NCBI GenBank assembly: GCA_907164885.2
Contig: OU015495.1
Location: 99,329,832 to 99,393,831, forward strand
Direction of reading: 5' to 3'
Length of the DNA stretch: 64,000 nt
Source of the DNA: Dolomedes plantarius
Lineage: Eukaryota; Arthropoda; Arachnida; Araneae; Dolomedidae
Shown: in pieces, positions 56,718 through 64,000 of the stretch
Position numbering within the stretch: the first letter of the stretch is position 1
How the letters are laid out: each line of letters starts with the position of its first letter
Translations under genes and position numbers: made by a program
The notes under the pieces: model-generated
What the model was told of the DNA's origin: nothing
What the model saw: only the letters and a program-made list of their open reading frames with translations
Database searches by the model: none

Positions 56718-59455
56718 CAGGGCCCCCACATGCCCGGTGCTACCGTTGCTACGGCAACGGGGCCCTTGGGTCAAGGGGCCCGTAAGGACGGGGTAAAAAT
56801 TAAAAAGTAGAACATTTTTAATAAATCATAGAAAGAAAACAATAATTAAATCACTAGGACTAGATTTATGTGTATCAATGAAATATTACATCAGAGAAAT
56901 ATAAATTGGTTCATTGGATATGCAGTGCGTTGCGTACAAAACGTGTCTGAATCTACAACAGCTGTGGGTAACAAAACCACCACCAACTGACGTAAACACG
57001 ACAACACGTGACACCTTGTTAACAGTGCGTGTGCAGAAGCAGAACACTGCCCGCCGGGCCCGCCCTCTGAGACTCGGCTCAAGGTCAATGACGTTGCTAT
57101 TTTAGTGTAGGCCCTACCCCTCTCCCTCACACCGCGGCCCGTTTGCACCACTCACCGCTTGCACCGCTTGGCTAAGATCAAAACTCTGCAATTGCAAGGA
57201 AAAAACATGAAAGGACAAGCCCATTACTTATCTTCGAAGAGTCAAAATGAGTTCATTTCACTTTGTGGTGAAAAAGTTTTAAAATTTATACTTGAAGAAA
57301 GGCAAGAAACTATTTATTATGGGCTGATTGTTGATGCAACTCCTGATGTATCACATCAAGAACAAAATGTATTTATTTTGAGATATGTCATTCAAAATAA
57401 AGACTCTAAGCAATATGAAATAAAAGAAAGGTTTGTGAAATTTGTCAACTGTAATGGAAAAAGTGGAGAAGATATTACTAATGAAATTTTAACTGTCTTA
57501 GCTGAAAATAACATCCCTCTTGAGGACTGCAGGGCTCAAGCGTATGATGGTGGATCTAACATCTGTGGAAAAATCAAAGGAGTAAAAGCAAGACTGTTAG
57601 AGAAAAATGATGTGGCATTTTATTCACCATGTGGAGCTTACTCCTTAAACAGAATAGGAGTTAATACAGTAAAAATATGCCCCGAAATTATGACCTTCTT
57701 TGGAAACTTGGAAACAATGTATTCTTTTTTCGCCCATAGTCCTACAAGATGGGATATTTTGATTTCTAAAGTGCCACTTTCACTAAAAAAACAATCACAA
57801 ACAAGGTGGTACGAAAGATTCGAAGCCGTTGTTCCCGTTGCAAAGCACTACCCAGGACTATTAACGGCCTTAGAACGAGTATTAACTGAGTTGAAGTCAA
57901 GCTTAGAACCAAAAGCATACAATAAAGCTATGTGTCTTAAAAAATACTTTTCTTCTTTTCAAGGCCTTTGTATGACAGTATTTTAGTACAAAGTGTTGGG
58001 CTGCATCAATGAAAAGAGTGTAATAATTCAGTCGCAGAGTATTTCTCTGGACATTGCAGTGAAATTGATGAATGAGGTGAAGGAAGACATGCAACGACTG
58101 AGAAATTCGTGGGAAGACATCATCAGTGAGTCACGTTTAGTGGCAGAATCCATCAACGTACCATCAACGTTTCCAAAATCAAGAGGTCGCCCTCAATTGG
58201 AAACAACTATAGAAGAAGAAGAAAACCATTTTAAAACTAATATTGTATATAGAGCTTTGGATCTTATTTTGTCTGATCTCAAGACAAGATTTGAAGCAAC
58301 TAATGCACTGACTGAACTCTTCAGCCCAGTTCTTCACTTCAGCTCAATGGAAGACAGTGATTTAAGGGATTAGGCTGAAAACTTAGTTAAAACTTATAAG
58401 AATATCAGTAAAGCTTTCAGATAAAATTTTACACCTGAAACATATATTCAGCACTGTGTTTCAAGTTGACCAAAAAAACATTTCAAGTAACCCGTTAGAG
58501 TTGTTGAATGCAATCCATGCTAAACAGTTAGAACCAATATTCATAAATGTATGTATTGCATTAAGAATATTTTGTACGATACCAGTTTCTGTTGCATCTG
58601 CAGAAAGAGAATTTAGTCAGCTGGGCAACGTATTGAAAACATGGCAACGTTCATCAATGACTCAAGAACGTCTTAATTCACATGGAGTGTTAGCAATCGA
58701 ACACCATCTTGCATCAAGCCTTGACTTCAGTGATGTAATTGTAAAATTCTCAATGATCAAAGCCAGAAAAATGTAGCTTTCATTCTTTCAATAAATTATC
58801 AGAACTCAGAAACACTACAATGCATCATATAACTTTCATTTATGTGTACATGGTTTGTAGCTTTGAATTTAAGTTGATTTTAGTAGGCTATTAATAAGAC
58901 CAATTTTTGTGAAATACTTTTTAGATTGTCCTTCATTAAATTTTTTTCTTATCTTTACATGTATTTGCTATGCTTACTTCATTTTTACCTAAAGATTGTA
59001 TCTTCTGCTTCTCAATGATAAAATTAGGATGTGTTCTCAACGTATCAGAACACAGATATAATAATAATACAAATGCATCAATACATATTCAATATGCATT
59101 AGCATTACCCTAGCCATTAATATACTGTTCTGCTAGGTGTTTAATGTAACCACCAATTCCCTACGACAGTTATTATTTTATCTGTGTGAATATTAAAATT
59201 AAGCAAACAAAAATATTTAAGAATTAATTTGTTCAATTATGTATTTACCAGTATTTAAAATAAATTTACGATAACAATCTAAACACTGTCTAATCTCTTA
59301 AAACTAGTTTAAATCTGTGTTTGATGAAAAATAATTGTAATAAAGGTTAAAAATGTATATTGTAAAAAAGGGCCAAAATTTCTTTTTTTGGTAGTAAGAG
59401 TGGGGGCCCATCATGACTTTTAGCAACGGGGCCCAGGGAATAATGTGGGGGGCTG
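56718..59455 (+). mobile_element. hAT-B2, near-identical second copy
   Basis: 2738 bp, duplications GCCTAGAC (56710-56717) and ACCTAGAC (59456-59463), 7 of 8 matching. Ends CAGGGCCCCCACAT and, reverse-complemented, CAGCCCCCCACATT. It is the reverse-oriented twin of 31293-34028, differing by roughly 1-2% by eye. Confidence 0.95.
57159..58776 (+). pseudogene. hAT-B2 transposase remnant
   Basis: The same three blocks as in hAT-B1: 57159-57986 (DUF4371-like), 57993-58373, 58456-58776 (dimerisation domain, here VSVASAEREFSQL instead of AERAF). The stop after MTVF, the missing N-terminus and the break before the dimerisation domain are all shared, so the parent of both copies was already defective. 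A late frameshift changes the end of the last block. Confidence 0.9.
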
Positions 59456-59616
59456 ACCTAGACGCTCTGGAAGAATCCGAAGACCACCCCCAGAGACTTC
59501 ATCTTTAATAAAGGGGGAGGAGATGTAGTGTATTAACTCTAACTGCTAACGTCGATGGACAGTTTAACTGTGACCGAGAGAGTACGCGGAATACGAGGAG
59601 AAAAGTTTTGTTTTAG
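59456..59616 (+). repeat. Gypsy-A2 end: last codons, polypurine tract, truncated 3' LTR
   Basis: Last integrase codons, then AAAGGGGGAGGAGA (59510-59523) and the LTR start TGTAGTGTATTAAC at 59524. LTR similarity stops at about 59616, after 93 of about 215 bp; unrelated sequence follows. Confidence 0.9.
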
Positions 59617-59931
59617 TTGAAGCTTTGCGGTTTTGCGAAAAAGCGGCAATAAAGCGCTAATTATGCGCCCCATCCTTGTTGATAGTATTGTTTTCGCCAT
59701 TCATTGCTTTTCGCTCCCGTTCTAAGTTTCGTTTTGAAGATTTTCTTTATTTTTTTAGGTTATGAAAGTTATTTGACAAAGATCTTTTATAAAAGATATT
59801 TGACGAGAAATATGACCTGTAATACCTCAACTTTGATAAAAGATAACTTTTATGAAAGTTGGGTTCTTCGTCAAGGTTTTATAAAAGATTTCGGTGCCCG
59901 GATGTTATAAACAACATTTCGAGCAACAGCA
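59617..59931. other. Unassigned, with AAAGAT/ATCTTT inverted motifs
   Basis: Unique sequence with several short mirrored pieces (GATCTTTTATAAAAGAT, TTTATAAAAGATTT) that reappear at about 60650-60790. Possibly the outer part of the element to the right. Confidence 0.4.
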
Positions 59932-60099
59932 TGTTAAAAAAATACAAATGTGTGGAAAACGCGGCAGATAAAGAACAAGATTTCGATTCGAAATAGTTTT
60001 AGCTCTAATTAAAAATTGCGCACTAATGACAAAACAGAAATACACGAAAAATATTCAAAATGAGTATGTTAAAAACACAAATCTTCCAAAGGAAAAGTC

Positions 60100-60650
60100 T
60101 TAGGATGCTGAAATTTTGCATGGTGGTTACTCCTAAGCTCTAGATGCCCACTAAGAAATATTTTTAAAAAGTACAAATATTAAGGGGTTTAAAAGGGGCT
60201 TAACCCCCTCCCCACTGAAAAAAAAACCCATTGTATCTCTGAAACCATAGGACCCAGGAAGTTGAAATTTCGTATGGTCGTTCCCCTTAAGCCCTAGGTG
60301 CCCACTAAAAAATCTTTTTGAAAAATGCAAATTTTAAGGGGGTTAAAAGTGGCTTAACCCCCCTCTAAAAAAACCCCCATAGTATCTCTGAAACCATAAG
60401 GCCTAGAAAGCTGAAATTATGAATGGTGGTTCCCCTTAAGCCCTAGGTACACACCAATAAATATTTTTTAAGAGCTCGAATTTTAAGGGGTTTAACCCCC
60501 TCCCCCCTAAAAAATCCCACTGTATCTCTGGAACCATAGGGTCTAGGAAGCTGAAATTTTGTATGGTACTTCCCCTTAAGCCCTAGGTACACACCAATAA
60601 ATCTTTTTTAAGAGCTCGAATTTTAAAGGATTTAACCTCCTTAGATAGAA
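60100..60650. repeat. Left array, about 3-4 units
   Basis: Units contain TGTATCTCTGAAACCATA, AGCTGAAATTT and CCCTTAAGCCCTAGGTGC, with C-rich blocks (AACCCCCTCCCC). Confidence 0.85.
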
Positions 60651-61479
60651 ATAACTTTTATAAAAGATCTTTGTCAAAGAACTTTGATAGTGTAATAGGG
60701 GTATTTTGAGGTTATAGCATTTCTTTTATGTATAACTGTTATAAAAGATACAAATAACTTTTAAAAATATCTTTGTAAAAGAACTTTGATAGTGTAATAT
60801 AGGCCAAAGGGAAGAAGATGCAGTGTCTTTTTTCCAGATCCGTGGAATTTTGCCCAGTCAGCGTGTATGCCCTAACTTTCACAACATGCGTGCCTATTTT
60901 AATCGACCAGTAGCTGGAGATGTAATATTAAAGATTGCTGCAAAACAGTCAGAATTCAGAAAGAAAACTGATTCTACGGTTCCCGATTGCCATTACTTTA
61001 AAATCCCGATTGCCAAACTTTAAATATTTGCATTTTCCGTCGAAACCTGTATGCATATCAATTTGTGTCTAATTTGCATTACCCCTTCTTGGCGCGTCGC
61101 TTTTTTTTTGTCTAAGAGTGTATTCCTATTTTGTCTTTAATATGAAATTTTTAATTAGATCTAAAATTATCTATAGCGAAATCATGTTCTTCAGCTGCTT
61201 ATTTTTTTAAAACTTTTCCATGTGTTTTCCAAATACTTTTTTAAACATACTGCTGCTCAAAATGTTGATGCATGTTTAATAACTGCTTTCGTATATTTCA
61301 TACACGTGCTTCGCCACAGATTACACGAGTGCCATGAATTATGTCATTTGGTTCATTTAATTTGAATTAACTTTAGCAGTAAGGTGGGGTCATTTCTCAT
61401 AAGGAGTTCATCGCAGAATTTAACGACAGTGATCCGAATTCAAATACGAGTTTTGGATATTTCATTTTTATTTTGGGGA

Positions 61480-63490
61480 TTTAAAACCACTTTACAACCT
61501 CCTAAAAAGTTGCTTTTTAAACATCTTTCTTGGCCAGCACCTAGAGCCTAAGAGGAAACGCCATGCAAAATTTCAACTTCTTCGGCCTTATTGTTCCAGA
61601 GATACAGTGGGATATTTTTTTTTTTGGGGGGGGGGGACTAAACCCCTTAAAATTTGAATGTAAAAAAAGATTTATTGGTGTGCACCTAGGGCTCAAGGAA
61701 AACCAACCAACAAAAATTTCAGCTTCCAGGCCTTATGGTTCCAGAGATATAGTGGGTTTATTTCTTTTTTTTGGGGGGGGGCTAAACCCCTTAAAATTTG
61801 AACTAAAAAAGAAAAAAATTATTGGTGTGCACCTAGAGATTAAGGAAAACGAACCAACCAACCAAATTTCAGCATCCCAGGCCTTATGGTTCCAGAGATA
61901 CCGTGGGTTTCTTTTTTTTTTGGGGGGGGGGCGGGGGGAGGGGCTAAACCCCTTAAAATTTGAACTTAAAAAAAAAGATTTATTGGTGTGAACCTAGGGC
62001 TTAAGGGAAACCAATCATCCAAATTTCAGCTTCCCAGGCTTTATGGTTCCAGAGATACAGAGGGTTTATTTATTATTATTTTTTGGGGGGGGGGCTAAAC
62101 CCTTAAAATTTGAACTAAAAAAATTATTAGTGTGCACCTAGGGCTTAAGGGAAACCAAACAAACAAATTTCAGCTTCCCAGGCCTTATGGTTCCAGAGAT
62201 GCAGTGGATTTTTAGAGGGAAGGGGGGCTAAACCTCTTAAAATCCGAACTTTAAAAAGATATTTATAGGTGTGGTGTGCCTCTAGGGCTTAAGAGGAACC
62301 ACCATACAAAATTTCAGCTTCCTAGGCCTTATGGTTCCAGAGACACAGTGGGTTATTTAGGGTTAGGGGGGGGGGCTAAACCCCTTAAAATCCGAACTTT
62401 AAAAATATATTTATAGGTGTGCCCCTACGGCTTAAGAGGAACCACCATACAAAATTTCAGCTTCCTACGCCTTATGGTTCCAGTGATACAGTAGGATTTT
62501 TTGGGGGGGAGAGGGGGCAAAGCCCCTTAAATTTCGAGCGTTCAAAATGATTTATTGGTATGCACCAAGAGCTTAAGAGGAACCACCATAGAAAATTTCA
62601 GCTTCCTAGGCCTTGTGGTTCCAAAGATACAGTGGGTGTTTTTAGAGGGGGGCAGGGGGTTAAGCTCTTTTTAACCCCTTAAAATTTACAGTTTCAAAAA
62701 AAAGATTTCTTAGAAGGCACCTAGGGATTATGGGGAACCACCATACGAAATTTCAACTTCCTAGGCCCTATGGTTCCAAAGATACAGTGGGTGTTTTTAG
62801 AGGGGGGCAGGGGGTTAAGCTCTTTTTAACCCCCTTAAAATTTACAGTTTCCAAAAAAAGATTTCTTAAAGTGCACCTAGGGATTATGGGGAACCAGTAT
62901 ACGAAATTTCAACTTCCTAGGCCCTATGGTTCCAAAGATACAGTGGGTGTTTTTATAGGGGGGCAGGGGGTTAAGCTCTTTTTAACCCCCTTAAAATATA
63001 CAGTTTCCAAAAAAAGATTTCTTAGAAGGCACCTAGGGATTATGGAGAATCACTATACGAAATTTCAGCTTCTTAGGCCCTATGGTTCCAAAGATACAGT
63101 GGGTGTTTTTAGAGTGGGGGCAGGGAGTTAAGCTCTTTTTAACCCCTTAAAATTTACAGTTTCCAAAAAAAAGATTTCTTAGAAGGCACCTAGGAATTAT
63201 GGAGAATCACTATACGAAATTTCAGCTTCTTAGGCCCTATGGTTCCAAAGATAAAATGGGTGTTTTTAGAGGGGGTTAGGGGGTTAAGCTCTATTTAACC
63301 CCCTTAAAATTTACAGTTTCCAAAAAAAGATTTCTTAGAAGGCACCTAGGGATTATGGGGAACCACTATACGAAATTTCAACTTCCTAGGCCCTATGGTT
63401 ACAAAGATACAGTGGGTGTTTTTAGAGGGGGGCAGGGGGTTATGCCCTTTTTAACCCCCTTAAAATTTCTATTTAATAAAAAAAAAATCT
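61480..63490. repeat. Right array, about 13 units
   Basis: The motif ATGGTTCCAGAGATACAG recurs about every 145-160 bp (61588, 61735, 61886, 62042, 62188, 62330 and on to about 63397). Each unit has a G-run block (GGGGGGGCTAAACCCC). Units right of about 62600 form a more uniform subfamily (GGTTAAGCTCTTTTTAACCC) than those to the left. Confidence 0.9.
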
Positions 63491-63566
63491 TATTGGGCAC
63501 GTAGAGCTTGGGAGTAACCACGTTTTCCACACATTTGTATTATTTTAACACTAGAAGGTAACCCAT

Positions 63567-63930
63567 CATTTTGACGTCATAATGCTAATAATGACGTCAT
63601 AATGGAAAAAGTATATGAAATTTAAAAAATATCCCGAATTATCTAACAATATTGCATTTAGTCCACACGTTGTAAAAGCAAACTCTTTCATTATTTTTTA
63701 TTTATTTATTATTTCATGCGATTGGAGTAGTAGACTGCCATCCAACTCGTCATTTTGACGTCATAATACTAATAATGACGTCATAATGGAAAAAGTATAT
63801 GAAAGTTAAAGCATATCCCGAATTATCTAACAATATTGCATTTAATCCACACCTTGTAAAAGCAAACCCTTTCATTATTTTTTTATTTATTTAGTTTTTC
63901 ATGCGATTGGAGTAGTAGACTGCCATCCAG
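63567..63930. repeat. 184-bp tandem duplication with four TGACGTCA sites
   Basis: Two copies, period 184 bp, few differences, ending GTAGACTGCCATCCA. Each has two perfect TGACGTCA octamers (63572, 63592; 63756, 63776) 20 bp apart. Confidence 0.9.
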
Positions 63931-64000
63931 TTTTTTACAGCTCACTACGCGATATGAATACTTGAGCTACTTGATTCATTCACATTCAAGTTTACTTTCA

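Larger units (their letters stand above)
40381..59616 (+). mobile_element. Gypsy-A2, second Mag-type copy split by three insertions
   Basis: Plus-strand relative of Gypsy-A1 surviving in four pieces: 40381-41826, 47920-50850, 56678-56717 and 59456-59616. The breaks are explained exactly by Gypsy-C (duplication GTAC), Gypsy-D (ACAC/GCAC) and hAT-B2 (GCCTAGAC/ACCTAGAC); comparison with A1 shows the sequence is otherwise continuous. The 3' LTR stops after about 93 bp, so no target duplication can be checked. It has many frameshifts and is the older of the two copies. Confidence 0.92.
59932..63551. mobile_element. Foldback-like element with inverted tandem arrays
   Basis: The outer ends are inverted repeats: TGTTAAAAAAATACAAATG then TGTGGAAAACG at 59932-59961, and its reverse complement (29 of 30 bases) at 63521-63550. 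Inside are tandem arrays of a ~145-155-bp unit, one orientation on the left (60100-60650), the opposite on the right (61480-63480), around a ~830-bp unique centre. Long inverted repeats made of tandem units define Foldback/Galileo-like elements. No target duplication or transposase was found, so the class is a structural inference. Confidence 0.6.

Noticed and set aside
61563..61991. 142-residue ORF rich in glycine
   Set aside because: It runs through the tandem array; the repeating protein pattern comes from the DNA unit and G-runs, not from a gene.
62730..63131. 133-residue ORF with repeated KFQLPRPYGSKDT
   Set aside because: Same reason: an open frame through near-identical array units whose period happens to keep the frame.

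Overview
This is eukaryotic DNA: AT-rich, with spliced exons, no operons, and more than half of its length made of transposable elements. The element mix (Ty3/Gypsy elements with a serine-tRNA primer site, several hAT families, piggyBac, pogo, a MULE-like element and a tRNA-derived SINE) suggests an invertebrate, most likely an arthropod. That is an inference from style; nothing here names the species.

Left part (1 to about 17.6 kb, minus strand). One host gene fills this part: an NKRF-like protein (NF-kappa-B-repressing factor family) with an N-terminal XRN2-binding (XTBD) domain and three dsRNA-binding-like modules. Four exons are visible (17621-17460, 15500-15382, 7090-5716, 2050-1927). 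The intron phases match at all three junctions and give 593 continuous residues. The expected C-terminal G-patch and R3H domains would lie off the left edge. Its introns hold a piggyBac-type MITE, an LTR-like piece, a hAT MITE, a pogo/mariner-type MITE and a SINE. A hAT element with BED-finger remains (hAT-X1) lies left of exon 4.

Middle (18-24 kb). This holds a decayed piggyBac transposon that keeps all three catalytic aspartates, an unrecognised broken ORF at 21.5-21.9 kb, and a short MITE.

Cluster 1 (23.7-36 kb). A hAT family (hAT-A, tip CAGTGTTGCC) is present as a short deleted copy and a long copy. A MULE-like element with a 9-bp target duplication and a zinc-finger ORF landed exactly at the edge of the short copy and itself carries a hAT MITE. 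The long copy carries two younger insertions: a nearly complete Mag-type Gypsy (Gypsy-A1, minus) and a ZMYM/DUF4371-type hAT (hAT-B1).

Cluster 2 (37.6-63.9 kb). A pogo-like element is followed by a second Gypsy-A (A2, plus strand, 40381-59616). A2 was broken apart by a Gmr1-like Gypsy (Gypsy-C, integrase before reverse transcriptase), by Gypsy-D (which carries hAT-X2 in its gag), and by a second, nearly identical hAT-B. The 3' LTR of A2 is cut off. After it come a Foldback-like element with inverted arrays of ~150-bp units and a 184-bp duplication carrying four TGACGTCA sites.

No intact, clearly functional mobile element was found. The most interesting items are the Gmr1-like element with its six-copy leader array, the 68-bp templated patch in its LTR, the MULE-like element carrying a zinc-finger gene, and the Foldback-like array.
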